DNA of 64,000 nt from Thalassovita sp. (GTDB taxonomy: Bacteria > Bacteroidota > Bacteroidia > Cytophagales > Flammeovirgaceae). Within the stretch, counting starts at the first letter, position 1. Each line of letters begins with the position of its first letter. The notes beneath the pieces were generated by a model. That model worked only from the letters and a program-made list of their open reading frames with translations, was not told the DNA's origin and ran no database searches. The stretch spans positions 1-64,000 of the forward strand of contig PBYL01000086.1 in assembly GCA_002729595.1 (NCBI GenBank). The letters run 5' to 3'. Position numbers and translations under genes: made by a program. Shown piece after piece: positions 26,284 through 37,000 of the stretch.

Positions 26284-27489
26284 ATGGAACAAGATAGTTT
26301 TGAAAACAGGTTAAATAAGCTCAGTACAGAATACGAAGAACTGATTGCAAGAAAAAACATTGAAGAACTTCCTGGAAACGGAATTTTTACGCGATATAAA
26401 TATCCCATCTTAACAGCTGCACACACTCCTATTTTCTGGCGATACGATTTTAATAAAACCCGCAATCCATTTTTTATGGAAAGGCTTGGTATTAATACCG
26501 TTTTCAATGCTGGTGCCATGGAATTCAATGGAAAGTTTGTAGTTGCATGTAGAGTTGAAAGCAATGATGTAAAATCATTTATAGCCATTGCCGAGAGCGA
26601 TAATGGTGTTGATAATTTTAGATTTTGGGATTACCCTATCGTGATGCCAGAAACAGATGATCCAGATATGAATGTGTACGACATGAGACTTGTTAAACAC
26701 GAAGACGGTTGGATTTACGGATTATTCTGTACGGAAAGAAAAGATAAAAATGCAGCTCCTTTTGATACATCAGCAGCAAATGCACAATGTGGTATTGCAC
26801 GTACAAAAGACCTTGTAAACTGGGAGCGTTTAGCAGACTTAAAAACCAAATCTGCACAACAAAGAAACTGCGTGTTGCATCCAGAATTTGTTAATGGAAA
26901 ATATGCATTTTATACCAGACCAATGGATGGTTTCATTTCTACTGGAACAGGTGGTGGAATTGGCTGGGGATTGTGTGATTCAATTGAAAATGCAGTAATT
27001 GAAGATGAAATCTTGATCGACGAAAAAATATATCATACAGTAAAAGAGGTAAAAAATGGCCTAGGCCCTGCCCCAATCAAAACTGATGAAGGCTGGCTAC
27101 ATTTGGCTCATGGTGTTAGAAAAACCGCAGCCGGATTACGCTATGTTCTTTACGCTTTTATGTGTGACCTAGAGGAACCAAGCAAAGTAATTTATAAACC
27201 AGGTGGGCATTTTATGGCTCCACAAGGTATTGAGAGAGTTGGAGATGTTTCTAATGTGCTATTTAGTAATGGATGGGTAGCCAAAGAAAATGGTGATGTA
27301 TTTATTTATTATGGTTCTTCTGATACGCGTATGCATGTTGCTACGACGACAGTTACCAAATTATTAGACTATGTAAAAAACACCCCTGAAGATGCTGGCA
27401 GAACAGCAGCTTGTGTAAAACAACGTGTTGATTTTATATCGAGAAATCTTGAGGAAAAACCGGAATTAGCATATTTTAAAAATAAATAG
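26284..27489 (+). CDS. GH130 mannosylglucose phosphorylase
   Basis: This 401-residue cytoplasmic enzyme (no signal peptide) belongs to glycoside hydrolase family 130, and its sequence pattern is that of the subgroup of 4-O-beta-D-mannosyl-D-glucose phosphorylases. It would split mannosyl-glucose with phosphate into mannose 1-phosphate and glucose. The five-bladed propeller is visible in repeated FYTRPMDGF-type strands. The acid is likely D133 in VYDMRLV, with the conserved CRVES and GLGPAPIK strands. Known members work with an epimerase and endo-mannanase in mannan use; neither is encoded here. Confidence 0.88.
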   Translation: MEQDSFENRLNKLSTEYEELIARKNIEELPGNGIFTRYKYPILTAAHTPIFWRYDFNKTRNPFFMERLGINTVFNAGAMEFNGKFVVACRVESNDVKSFIAIAESDNGVDNFRFWDYPIVMPETDDPDMNVYDMRLVKHEDGWIYGLFCTERKDKNAAPFDTSAANAQCGIARTKDLVNWERLADLKTKSAQQRNCVLHPEFVNGKYAFYTRPMDGFISTGTGGGIGWGLCDSIENAVIEDEILIDEKIYHTVKEVKNGLGPAPIKTDEGWLHLAHGVRKTAAGLRYVLYAFMCDLEEPSKVIYKPGGHFMAPQGIERVGDVSNVLFSNGWVAKENGDVFIYYGSSDTRMHVATTTVTKLLDYVKNTPEDAGRTAACVKQRVDFISRNLEEKPELAYFKNK

Positions 27490-27559
27490 TAGCAATCTAT
27501 TTTAGGTTGTTACAACTCTGATCATCATAAATTTTATAATTACCAACCTATTTATCATT

Positions 27560-29881
27560 ATGTATTTTTTATTTAGCAGAAGATTAACCTTAAGCTTAGC
27601 TGGCATACTACTAAGCACTGTATTGCTGGCACAGCAAAAACAAACATCACTTCTAGAATACGTAAACCCTTTAATGGGTACTGATTCTGAATTTTTATTA
27701 TCAAATGGAAATACTTACCCGGCTATTGCTACACCGTGGGGTATGAACTTTTGGGCACCACAAACTGGTGAAATGGGCAATGGCTGGTTTTACAAATACA
27801 GCGATCACAAAATCAATGGTATAAAACAAACTCACCAACCTAGTCCTTGGATTAACGATTATGCAGCTTTTTCTATCATGCCGGTAACTGGCGGGCTTAA
27901 GTATAAGCAAAAAGACAGAGCTTCTTGGTTCTCTCATAAGGCAGAAAAAGTAAAGCCTCATTACTACCAAGTATACATGGCTGACTATGATGTAACTGTT
28001 GAAGTTGCTCCTACTGAAAGAGCAGCTAGCTTCCAGTTTACATTCCCAGAAAACGATTCATCTTTCGTAGTGCTTGATGCCTTTAACATGGGCTCAATGG
28101 TGAAAGTGATTCCGGAAGAAAATAAAATTATCGGTTATGCTTCTAACAACCATGGTGGTGTGCCTGAAAACTTTAAAAACTACTTTGTAGCAGTTTTCGA
28201 TAAGCCATTCACTATGACTTACACTTGGAAAGACAGCGTGCTTTCTACAAATAAAGAAAGTGAGGCAGAACACACTGGTGCAGTAATTGGCTTTAAAACC
28301 AAAAGAGGAGAAAAAGTTTCGATGAAAATTGCTTCTTCTTTTGTAAGCCCAGAGCAAGCAGAATTGAATTTAAGCAGAGAAATCGGTAGCGATAGTTTCG
28401 AGACTACTTTAAGCAAAGCAAAAACCGCTTGGGAAACTGAGTTAAATAAAATTAAAGTGGAAGGTAAAAATGTAAAAGACCTAGAAATCTTCTACTCTTG
28501 CCTTTACAGAGTATTGCTTTTCCCAAGAAAGTTTTACGAGTTTGATGCTAACGAAAAAGTAATCCATTACAGCCCTTACAATGGAGAGGTTTTACCAGGT
28601 TACATGTTTACAGACAATGGTTTCTGGGATACCTTTAGAGCAGTTTTTCCATTCTTTACTTTTATGTATCCTGAGTTGAATAGCCACATCATGGAAGGCT
28701 TAGTAAACACATACAAAGAAAGTGGATGGTTACCAGAATGGGCTTCTCCTGGCCACAGAGACTGTATGATTGGCTCAAACTCTGCTTCATTAATTGCAGA
28801 TTCTTACCTAAAAAATATTCGTGGTTACGATATTGAAACGCTTTACGAAGCAATCCTTAAAAACACAAAAAGTAAAGGTCCTCTTAGTTCAGTAGGTCGT
28901 TTCGGTGCAGAGTATTACAATGAGTTAGGTTATGTTCCTTACGATGTAAACATCAACGAAAATGCTGCTCGTACTTTAGAGTATGCTTATGCTGATTTTG
29001 CAATTATGAGATTAGCTGAGGAATTAAAGAAACCTAAAAAAGAAATTGAATTGTTCGCTTCTCGCTCTCAGAACTACAAAAACTTGTACGATCCTGAAAG
29101 TAAATTAATGCGTGGCAAGAACAAAGATGGTAAATTCCAAGCGCCTTTTAGCCCAACTAAATGGGGTGATGCATTTACTGAAGGTAACAGCTGGCATTAC
29201 TCATGGTCTGTTTTCCACGATATAGATGGATTAGCGAACCTAATGGGTGGTAGAAAAGAATTTAGCCAGATGCTTGATAGCGTATTTAACCTTCCTCCAG
29301 TTTTTGATGAGTCTTATTATGGATTCGTAATTCACGAAATTAGAGAGATGCAGATTATGAATATGGGACAATATGCGCATGGTAACCAACCTATCCAGCA
29401 CATGATTTACCTATACAACTACTGTGGCGAACCTTGGAAAACTCAATACTACAGCAGAAAAGTAATGAACAAACTTTACACTGCTAATCCTGATGGATAC
29501 TGTGGTGACGAAGACAACGGTCAAACTTCTGCATGGTTTGTATTTAGTGCTATGGGAATGTACCCAGTATGTCCGGGAACTCCTGAGTATGTAATTGGTA
29601 GCCCACTATTCGACAAAGTAGAATTAACTTTACCGAATGGCAAAAAACTGAATATTACTGCCAATAACAATGGTACTGAAAATGTATATGTTGATGGTGT
29701 GAAAAGAGATGGGAAAAAATACGATCAAACCTATTTTAACCATTTCGACTTGTTAAAAGGTGGTTCTATCACTTTCGATATGAGTGCTGAGCCTAACAAG
29801 AGCAGAGGTATAAAACCAGAAAATGCACCTTTTTCAATGTCAAGAAATCCTTCTTCTTTGAAATTGGATACTAAAGAATAA
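27560..29881 (+). CDS. GH92 alpha-mannosidase, full length
   Basis: The 773-residue exported enzyme should cut mannose from alpha-linked glycans in the periplasm, with inversion and calcium dependence. It has a signal peptide to LLAQ (residue 25), the N-terminal sandwich beginning VNPLMGTDSEF, and the (alpha/alpha)6 barrel. The likely acid E541 lies in EGNSWHYSW, and D650/D652 in GDEDNGQTSAW fit the base. The motif SAMGMYPVCPGTPEYVIGSP is typical. The substrate-binding loop QTHQPSPWINDYAAF differs from common exo-1,2-mannosidases, so the linkage may be unusual. It is 70 bases from the GH130 gene. Confidence 0.93.
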   Translation: MYFLFSRRLTLSLAGILLSTVLLAQQKQTSLLEYVNPLMGTDSEFLLSNGNTYPAIATPWGMNFWAPQTGEMGNGWFYKYSDHKINGIKQTHQPSPWINDYAAFSIMPVTGGLKYKQKDRASWFSHKAEKVKPHYYQVYMADYDVTVEVAPTERAASFQFTFPENDSSFVVLDAFNMGSMVKVIPEENKIIGYASNNHGGVPENFKNYFVAVFDKPFTMTYTWKDSVLSTNKESEAEHTGAVIGFKTKRGEKVSMKIASSFVSPEQAELNLSREIGSDSFETTLSKAKTAWETELNKIKVEGKNVKDLEIFYSCLYRVLLFPRKFYEFDANEKVIHYSPYNGEVLPGYMFTDNGFWDTFRAVFPFFTFMYPELNSHIMEGLVNTYKESGWLPEWASPGHRDCMIGSNSASLIADSYLKNIRGYDIETLYEAILKNTKSKGPLSSVGRFGAEYYNELGYVPYDVNINENAARTLEYAYADFAIMRLAEELKKPKKEIELFASRSQNYKNLYDPESKLMRGKNKDGKFQAPFSPTKWGDAFTEGNSWHYSWSVFHDIDGLANLMGGRKEFSQMLDSVFNLPPVFDESYYGFVIHEIREMQIMNMGQYAHGNQPIQHMIYLYNYCGEPWKTQYYSRKVMNKLYTANPDGYCGDEDNGQTSAWFVFSAMGMYPVCPGTPEYVIGSPLFDKVELTLPNGKKLNITANNNGTENVYVDGVKRDGKKYDQTYFNHFDLLKGGSITFDMSAEPNKSRGIKPENAPFSMSRNPSSLKLDTKE

Positions 29882-29886
29882 ATTGA

Positions 29887-31620
29887 TTAGTTCCTGATAA
29901 AAACCTTTAGTGTGATGAATTCCTCATCGTTTTCCTGATTTAAAGGAAGAATACGGAATTCATCCACTGAAGCAGGAACTATAAAAGTTTGCGAATAATA
30001 CACCAAAAAAGGCTGAAAAGCTCCAGTAGTACTCTCCACTTTTACTTTACTACCTTTCACTAAATTAATTACCTGAATATTGCCTTTTGTTTTGTGCGAA
30101 ACAGGAGCAGTAAATGTGTGTTTTACAATTCTAATGAGTTGGTGTTCAACACAGCCCAGTTGTTCTTCAATCCATCCTTCACCTTCTGCAACTTTACTCG
30201 ACTTGTTTACATAGTTCTCTGCATCATAGATATCTTCATCGAAAGCAATGGTATCTAAAGCTAAGCCTCTATGTAGCATTTGTTCTTGCATAGAAACTAC
30301 ATTTGAGTTTTTTTGCCAAAGTTTAAAATTTAAAAAATCTGTAAAAATACCCACTTTCAGAAGGATGCTTTTAAAACCAGTGCAATACGGCATACCAGCA
30401 GGAACTGTAAAATGCTGATGCTCTTTTACTGGAATTTTATTAAATACCTTGGCAAATTCTGGCTTTTTCTTATCAATTACCCTTAAAATATCTGCTTTAT
30501 TTGTGCCTTTTTTTAGCCCGAATAGCATGCTGGCACCTTCTTCGGCAGCCAATACATAATAGCTCTCTTCCCCTTTGCAGTCAAAACCGAAGATTGTTTT
30601 TTTCTGCTCAGTATCTGGATCGACCTGTAGTAAAACTTCGTTGTCACTTTCATCTACAGAGTCAACAAACTTCATCCTTAAAGGAAGTTCTGCCCCAAAA
30701 ATATGATATACCGTTTTGCCCAGTACTTTTTTAGGATATAGGTAAATCACATTTACCACTGGCGACTCAAACAAAACATTTCCAAACCTGAACAAGAGAC
30801 TATTTTCTTCTGGTACACAACTGTAATACCAGTAAAAATCTTCTTCTTGGTTTTTTTGTTCTGGTTCATCCCAAAACTGAGGGTTAAAAAATGGTGCTTG
30901 TATAAATGGAGTTTGCGCAGCTACTGAAAGGCCTTCTCGAAGTACAGAGCCTTCTACCATCTTTGGTTTTTGCCAGTTGTTAGTATCAAGAATATAATCT
31001 GCTTTTTTTAATACTTCTTTTTTAATGTTATTTCCAATTTGCCAGTCTATAAAAAAACCTCTGGCAAAGTGTTTCGAATAAGCTTCCTCTTGATTATGTA
31101 GGCCAATATTTGCTATATCTTTCCTTCTAAATCTCTGCTGAATTTCATACAAAGACATATCAGCATAAATGAGAATATCTGGCTCAAATATGTGTGATGC
31201 CCCTACCCCATAGATTAGAATTGTACCTGAATCTATTTGCCCGATATTGTTGAGGATGGATTGCTTCTTCTTATTTTGAAAGAAGTCTTCGATACTAAGG
31301 CTGGCGACTTTACCGAAGATGCCGTTTTCAGGAATGTACTTGTCTACCATTTCTTTTATCTCTTTTTCATCTTTAAAGAGATCGTTGGTAAGGCAAATCG
31401 CACTTGGATTTAATCCACTTTTTAGCGCATTCAGATTTACTGACTCATAAGTTCCAGGATAGCACTCTAAGCATATAATCGTTTTCTCTTTCTTAATGGC
31501 AGAAGAAAACAAATTGATTTTCTCAACTATTTCTTCCCACCCTTCCCAACAGCATTTTTCCGTAACTTGAATATCTATAACTGGAGAATCTGCATTCATT
31601 TCAGTATACCCGAAGCTCAT
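29887..31620 (-). CDS. Two-domain phosphomannose isomerase-like protein, metal ligands altered
   Basis: The 577-residue protein has two parts. Residues 1-225 form an alpha/beta domain reminiscent of nucleoside-kinase-like proteins (GTILIYGVGASHIFEPDILIYADMS), but a P-loop is not present. Residues 240-577 match the cupin half of class I mannose-6-phosphate isomerases of Bacteroidota. There the usual zinc motif QVHP is QVDP (D334) and the expected histidine of the IPAGxxH motif is Tyr (Y412 in VPAGMPYC), although a glutamate of the middle ligand region (GEESYYVL, E351/E352) remains. Activity is therefore uncertain. It lies convergent to the GH92 gene with 5 bases between them. Confidence 0.78.
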   Translation of the reverse strand: MSFGYTEMNADSPVIDIQVTEKCCWEGWEEIVEKINLFSSAIKKEKTIICLECYPGTYESVNLNALKSGLNPSAICLTNDLFKDEKEIKEMVDKYIPENGIFGKVASLSIEDFFQNKKKQSILNNIGQIDSGTILIYGVGASHIFEPDILIYADMSLYEIQQRFRRKDIANIGLHNQEEAYSKHFARGFFIDWQIGNNIKKEVLKKADYILDTNNWQKPKMVEGSVLREGLSVAAQTPFIQAPFFNPQFWDEPEQKNQEEDFYWYYSCVPEENSLLFRFGNVLFESPVVNVIYLYPKKVLGKTVYHIFGAELPLRMKFVDSVDESDNEVLLQVDPDTEQKKTIFGFDCKGEESYYVLAAEEGASMLFGLKKGTNKADILRVIDKKKPEFAKVFNKIPVKEHQHFTVPAGMPYCTGFKSILLKVGIFTDFLNFKLWQKNSNVVSMQEQMLHRGLALDTIAFDEDIYDAENYVNKSSKVAEGEGWIEEQLGCVEHQLIRIVKHTFTAPVSHKTKGNIQVINLVKGSKVKVESTTGAFQPFLVYYSQTFIVPASVDEFRILPLNQENDEEFITLKVFIRN

Positions 31621-31731
31621 ATTGGATTAGCATTAAAGTAAAATTCGGTATTTAGTCGATTGAATTTAACATAAAATTGATAAAAAAGAATATTAAATCT
31701 TTATTTCGGTAACATTTAATTAAATAAATAA

Positions 31732-31772
31732 AAACAGGAAATCAAAGGCATAAAACCCTTAATTTCCTGTTT
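31732..31772 (-). terminator. Terminator after the GHL10-like gene
   Basis: AAACAGGAAAT at 31732-31742 pairs with ATTTCCTGTTT at 31762-31772, an 11-bp stem. On the minus strand a T-rich run follows (TTTTTATTTATTT). It ends the exported-protein gene run that begins near 41.1 kb. Confidence 0.78.
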
Positions 31773-31803
31773 TTTCAATAAACGGCAATTATAAAATGTG
31801 AAT

Positions 31804-32928
31804 TTAAGTAAGTATCTCTTTTAAAATAGGCCAATATTCGTCTTTCACACTACCTAAATCGAATAATGAAATACCACTTGCACCACCCTTCATCGACATT
31901 TTATAAGCTTCTGCAAATTCCTCTTCTTTCAGTGATGGCACATATAAGCCAGAATAAATTGGCTGATCGTAAATCAGGTCTTTTTTTCTTTCTTTAGTGC
32001 TTTTCTTAAGCCAAGTTAAATCTTCGTTGTAGAAACTATGGTAAAGCATTGGTAAAAATGCATCGAGTTTCCACTTATACCATTGTTGCCTTACATTCTG
32101 CCAGTTCGGGAAAACCGCAGCAGTAATCATTTTATCTTTCTTCTTCGCTTCTGGTACAAGCATATCGTTTACCAAGCTGCTAATGCTGTTGTATCTGAAC
32201 TCCCTCCATTCTTTGTTAGCCGATGGATCTTCTAAATCTTTCAGTGGATCGATACCAGTTTGCGCTTTAAATGCTTCTCTGCAATATGTAGAGTAACAAT
32301 AATCGTATTGTGGATATTCTTTGTCTTGAACAATATCGTATTTAGGTTGTAGTGCTTCTGCCAAAATAACATCTGGTAAACGCACATAATCCAAATGAAC
32401 TCCATCTATAAAATCAAAAGCTGCCAGTGAGCGAACATTTTCTTGCACAAAGTCTCTTACCTCTGGGTGATTTGGACACATAAATCGGTAATAATCCACA
32501 TATGCAGGTTTATCTACGGAAGATTCTCCTAGTCCATTTACCGCATACCAATCTGGATGTTCTTTCATGATCTTTTCATTTCTACAGATCATTGTCCACA
32601 TCCAAGTGTGCAACTCCATCCCTACTTCTTTACAGATTGGACCAAGTTTTTCCAGTAATTTTTCTTTTACAGGGAATCTATCCGTATCGAAAAATGCATC
32701 ACTCCCATTATAGACTTCTACTAAAATTGCATCTATACCAGCGTCTTTAGCAGTTGATAATTTCGCTTTCCAATCTTCTTCTGTAAAAGAAGAATTTGGT
32801 CTAACCCACATCCAATTTTTAGTTTGCGCTGGTGCTGCACCCAATACTTTTTGCGTAATGGTTGGAGCCATTGCTAAACCCAAACCTAAGCTACCAAGGT
32901 TTTTTATAAATTTTCTTTTGTCCATCAA
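31804..32928 (-). CDS. GHL10/family 10-like glycoside hydrolase, exported
   Basis: The 374-residue protein carries an N-terminal signal (MDKRKFIKNLGSLGLGLAMAP; resembles a Tat-type signal but lacks the twin arginine). The TIM barrel of the glycosyl hydrolase-like family 10 (UPF0748, DUF187 group) follows, with WMWVRPNSSF, then GIDAILVEVYNGS, LHTWMWTMICRN, and DFIDGVHLDYVRLP, where the aspartate would be a catalytic acid. It is likely to act on a cell-wall or surface glycan. It follows the CBM9-like gene by 24 bases in the same run. Confidence 0.82.
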   Translation of the reverse strand: MMDKRKFIKNLGSLGLGLAMAPTITQKVLGAAPAQTKNWMWVRPNSSFTEEDWKAKLSTAKDAGIDAILVEVYNGSDAFFDTDRFPVKEKLLEKLGPICKEVGMELHTWMWTMICRNEKIMKEHPDWYAVNGLGESSVDKPAYVDYYRFMCPNHPEVRDFVQENVRSLAAFDFIDGVHLDYVRLPDVILAEALQPKYDIVQDKEYPQYDYCYSTYCREAFKAQTGIDPLKDLEDPSANKEWREFRYNSISSLVNDMLVPEAKKKDKMITAAVFPNWQNVRQQWYKWKLDAFLPMLYHSFYNEDLTWLKKSTKERKKDLIYDQPIYSGLYVPSLKEEEFAEAYKMSMKGGASGISLFDLGSVKDEYWPILKEILT

Positions 32929-32952
32929 ACTATGCTTTACAAGATTAAAAAA

Positions 32953-34089
32953 TTACTTCTGGTTTTCATTCCAAACTCTACCATCTTCTCTAATTATCCA
33001 CGATTCATCTCCGTTTTTCACAGAAATTCTGAACCATGAGTCGCCTCCTGATAAAGTAAAATTGTAAGCTGATGTGTCGAAAGATTTTTTAGCAGCAGTT
33101 TCTAAAGCTTTCTTATCAGAAATATATTTGTTCTTCTTATTCAAACTTTCTTTCTGAGCATAGTATAGCTTTCTTAGAAACATCTTAATATTTTCTGATT
33201 CTGGTATCTCGAATGTTTTGCCTGCTTTCTCTGCTCCTGCTTCCTTAGAAGAAAATACCAGATAACCCCAAGTTTCAGGCTGGTGCATAGCAATTACACC
33301 TTGTGGTGACCATACCCAGTTGTATTCAGGATAGTTTTTACCAGTTTCTGGATTGATAATTTTTTGATATTTACCATCTTTCCATTCGGTTCTCCAATGC
33401 ACTCTAGAGAAATCTATTCTCCAATAATCTCCAGCAGTGGGTTTACTCTCTTTTGGTGCAGCTTCTTTTAACACCTCCCATGGGAAAGCCAATTCTACTG
33501 TCCAAGATTTATCTTTGTCTGTTCCATCGTTTAATGTTCCATCTACAAAAACACCTCTCTTTAACCCTTTAACATCCCAAGCATTAAGCCCATAACCTCC
33601 ATCTCTGTAAGGTTTTACTAACATCAAATCCCAGAAAGTGCCCAATGCATTTATCTCAAATTCATAATATTCGTGCGTATCTCCATCTGGATCAATGAAA
33701 ACTTCAAAGTCATTTTCGTGGAAAATAACCATGTCTCTTTTATCGTAGGTAGCCCACACATCTGTTTCTTCCAATTGAGCTGCGATGTAGAGATATTCAT
33801 CATCCCAAAGCATCTTTACTTTAGTTTCAAAATATGGTTTCGGCTTTTTGTCACCCTCAATATCTACAAAAGCTTTACTCCATTCTACATCTTGCCAAGA
33901 GCTTTCGTCTAGTTTGCCATCGATGTTTAAACTCCCTTTTGTTTTGTAGCACCAATACGACTCAGGGTTTGAATCTTGCGGTGTTTGCGCCAACACACTT
34001 TGACTAAAGAAAAAAATGCCTAGAATAAGACCAAAATATAAAGTCTTACCAAGGCATTTTTGAATATTATCTACCACTGCTATTTTCAT
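32953..34089 (-). CDS. Exported CBM9-like carbohydrate-binding protein
   Basis: The protein is about 378 residues with a signal peptide (YFGLILGIFFFSQSVLAQ). A CBM9-like sandwich domain follows: SLNIDGKLDESSWQDVEWSKAF, then KMLWDDEYLYIAAQLEE and HENDFEVFIDPDGD. These domains bind sugars or reducing ends. The C-terminal part (about 285-378) is an extra helical and small beta region. I chose the ATG at 34089; upstream codons belong to the FG-GAP gene, whose stop lies inside this one, a 23-base overlap. That suggests translational coupling. Confidence 0.8.
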   Translation of the reverse strand: MKIAVVDNIQKCLGKTLYFGLILGIFFFSQSVLAQTPQDSNPESYWCYKTKGSLNIDGKLDESSWQDVEWSKAFVDIEGDKKPKPYFETKVKMLWDDEYLYIAAQLEETDVWATYDKRDMVIFHENDFEVFIDPDGDTHEYYEFEINALGTFWDLMLVKPYRDGGYGLNAWDVKGLKRGVFVDGTLNDGTDKDKSWTVELAFPWEVLKEAAPKESKPTAGDYWRIDFSRVHWRTEWKDGKYQKIINPETGKNYPEYNWVWSPQGVIAMHQPETWGYLVFSSKEAGAEKAGKTFEIPESENIKMFLRKLYYAQKESLNKKNKYISDKKALETAAKKSFDTSAYNFTLSGGDSWFRISVKNGDESWIIREDGRVWNENQK

Positions 34090-37000
34090 TAATTTTTCTT
34101 TTAAGTAATTGTAGTGGGCCATCGTTAACCCCAACTAAAAATGCAGGAGATTTTTCTGTACCCAGTTTAATTAATTCTAACTGTTTAACATCGTATGGAA
34201 GGAAAACACCACTTTCAAGCACATTTACAGCTTCAAAGTTTAAGTCTCCTTTGTTTTTTAAGAGCAAACCTATACCAGCATCGCTTCGTGGAGTTTCCAC
34301 TTCTGCAACATATAAGTTACCTGCAAGTATAATATCTAGCAGTCCATCTTTGTCAACATCATCGAAGATAAAATCGTTAATCGTGGAAATTTGTGCCTCT
34401 ATCGGTAATTTAATAGGCGTGAATTTTCCATTTTCGTTTTTGAAAATGGTGCTCGCAAAAGTTTGAGCCTCGTAATGTAAAGCGTGATCTAGCTTGTTTT
34501 CACCATATACTTCTTCTAGTTCTGCGGCAGCAAATAAATTATAAGAAGTAAATTTCTTTTTGATTTCGGGCACCTGCTGAGAAGAACAAGAACGGCCTCT
34601 CAAAGGGAAATGATTTCCGCCATTGTAATATCCTAAAACAATATCTTTAGAACCGTTACTGTCGAAATCGTAATAATGTACATCGAAAGGTTCAGTTGGG
34701 GAAGTTTTGTATTTATAGTTTAAGCCAAGATTACCAGCAATTAAATCTTCATAGCCATCATTATCAAGATCGGCTTTTTCCAAGCTATACCACCAACCAG
34801 TAGAATTACTTAAACCGTAAGTCTCTGTTTGGTTTTCAAATTTTCCAGCAGTTTCTTTAAACACCTGAAGAGACATCCACTCACCCGCCAAAATCAATTC
34901 TGATGAACCATCATGTTCGATATCCATCCAAACGGCATCTGTCACCATACCAATGTTAATTAATCCCGGTGCTTTTGCTTCGGTTACATCCGTAAAAATA
35001 CCGCCATTATTTTCAAGCAAATAACTAGACACTGGCTCTGGATATGAATGAGGTTTATGCCTACCACTTACGAATAAATCTAGGTCACCATCTTTATCGT
35101 AATCATGAGCGATTACTTTACCACTGCTAATTACAAGCTTAGGTAAAGATTTAGAGTTTCTTTTGAAGTTACCTTTTCCATCGTTCAGGTACAGACGATC
35201 TTGGTATAAAGCATGGCCTTCTTCATGTTCGTTTCCTCCACTAGCCACGTATAAGTCCATATCTCCGTCACCATCTGCATCAAAAAATAAAGCACTTATA
35301 TCTTCACAAGCTTTATCGTAAAGTGGCATAATATCATTAGCAGAGAAAGTTCCTTCAGCACTCTGAGTATATACTTTTCCCGGTTGATTAGCAGCTCCAC
35401 CAACATAAAAATCGTCTAATCCATCACCATTTACATCTCCTACAGCTAATGCAGGACCAAACTGCGACATTTTATGAGGAAGTAAAACTTGCTTTTCAAA
35501 GTCATCAAAGTCATTTTCTTGATGCACAAAGTCTATAGAGGCATCAGCAGTAAGATTCTGGTAAATAGCCTCAGGTGCTTCTTCTTTATACTGCTTTGTT
35601 TTTTCTTCTGCTTTGTCGAACTCTAGAAGCTGATTAGCCTTTATATTGTGTTTTTCAGTAATTGAGCCATCTGTCCAGTAGATGCGTAATCTGTCTACTT
35701 TTTTATTTTCTCCAATTCCAAAATGCGCTACATTCTCACTTGTAGAATAAATACCTCTTACATTGGTAAACTCTATATATTGCTTTTCGCCTTCTATTTC
35801 AATTTCTGCTTTGGTACCAAACAGGAATTGATTTTTACCATCTTTTACTTTTACTCTTAAATAGTTGTTTGCTGTTTTGGTTTCAGCATTGTTTTGATAG
35901 ATATAAGCTCTTTCGTTTACATTGTTGATGATGAGGTCAAGGTCGCCATCATTATCTAAATCTGCATAACACGCACCATTTGAAAAAGTCTTTTCATCTA
36001 AACCCCACTCATCCATCACTTTTTCAAACTCCAAGTTACCTTTATTTTTATAAGCATAATTGCTCAACTTAACTGAAGGTAATAAGCTCAATCCTTCATC
36101 AATATCAATCACATCTAACTTAGTTACATTTGGATCGTTAGGATGTGCCATGATATATTCGTTGATCTTTTGAGTTACGTATTTTGGAAATGCTTTTTCT
36201 GCATCACTATTTCTAATATCGCGCAACAAACCATTTGTAACATAAATATCCTTTAAACCATCATTATCAAAATCTGCAATCAAGTTAGACCAGCTCCAAT
36301 CTGTTGAAGATATACCTGTCATCTGCCCAATATCGCTATAGCGGTTATTCCCTTGATTGATTTGAAGTGTATTATACATGTATTGATAGTGGCCTCCATC
36401 CGATACAACTTTCCAGAATTTACTTGGATCCATACCACTCATATTGGCTTTTAAGCGAAAATTATCTTCCGCAACCATATCCACAACCATTAAGTCTGGC
36501 CAAGAATCATTATTGATATCTGCTGCATCTACCCCCATACTATAGAATGAAATATGCCCCATCGCATCCTTTACAATTTCGGTAAAAGTGCCATCAGCAT
36601 TGTTCATGTATAGAAAATCAGGTGCCTGAAAGTCATTAGCTACATAGATATCCATCCAGCCATCTTTATTTAAATCGCAGGTAACTACACTGTTAGGAAA
36701 ACCCGGTTTAAGTAAGCCAGCTTCTACAGTTACATCTGTAAATTTCTGATCTGGACCATTATTTCTATATAACCTTGGGCTATACTCTTCTTTCAATAAC
36801 TCGACACCATTTAGTTTAGAGTAATTACCAGGGTTAGGTGGTTGATTTAATACAAATAAATCTAAATCTCCATCTTTATCATAGTCAAAAAATGTAGCAT
36901 GTCTTGTACGTTCATCGTCCTCTATGCCATATTTTTCTGCAGATTCGGTAAAGGTTAAATCTCCATTATTAATGTATAGTTTATTCTTTCTTAGTTCTGG

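Noticed and set aside
34089-34134. Start of the CBM9-like gene at the earlier Met (34134)
   Set aside because: The earlier codons lie within the FG-GAP gene end and give a weak signal peptide; the Met at 34089 gives a normal signal and a short overlap.
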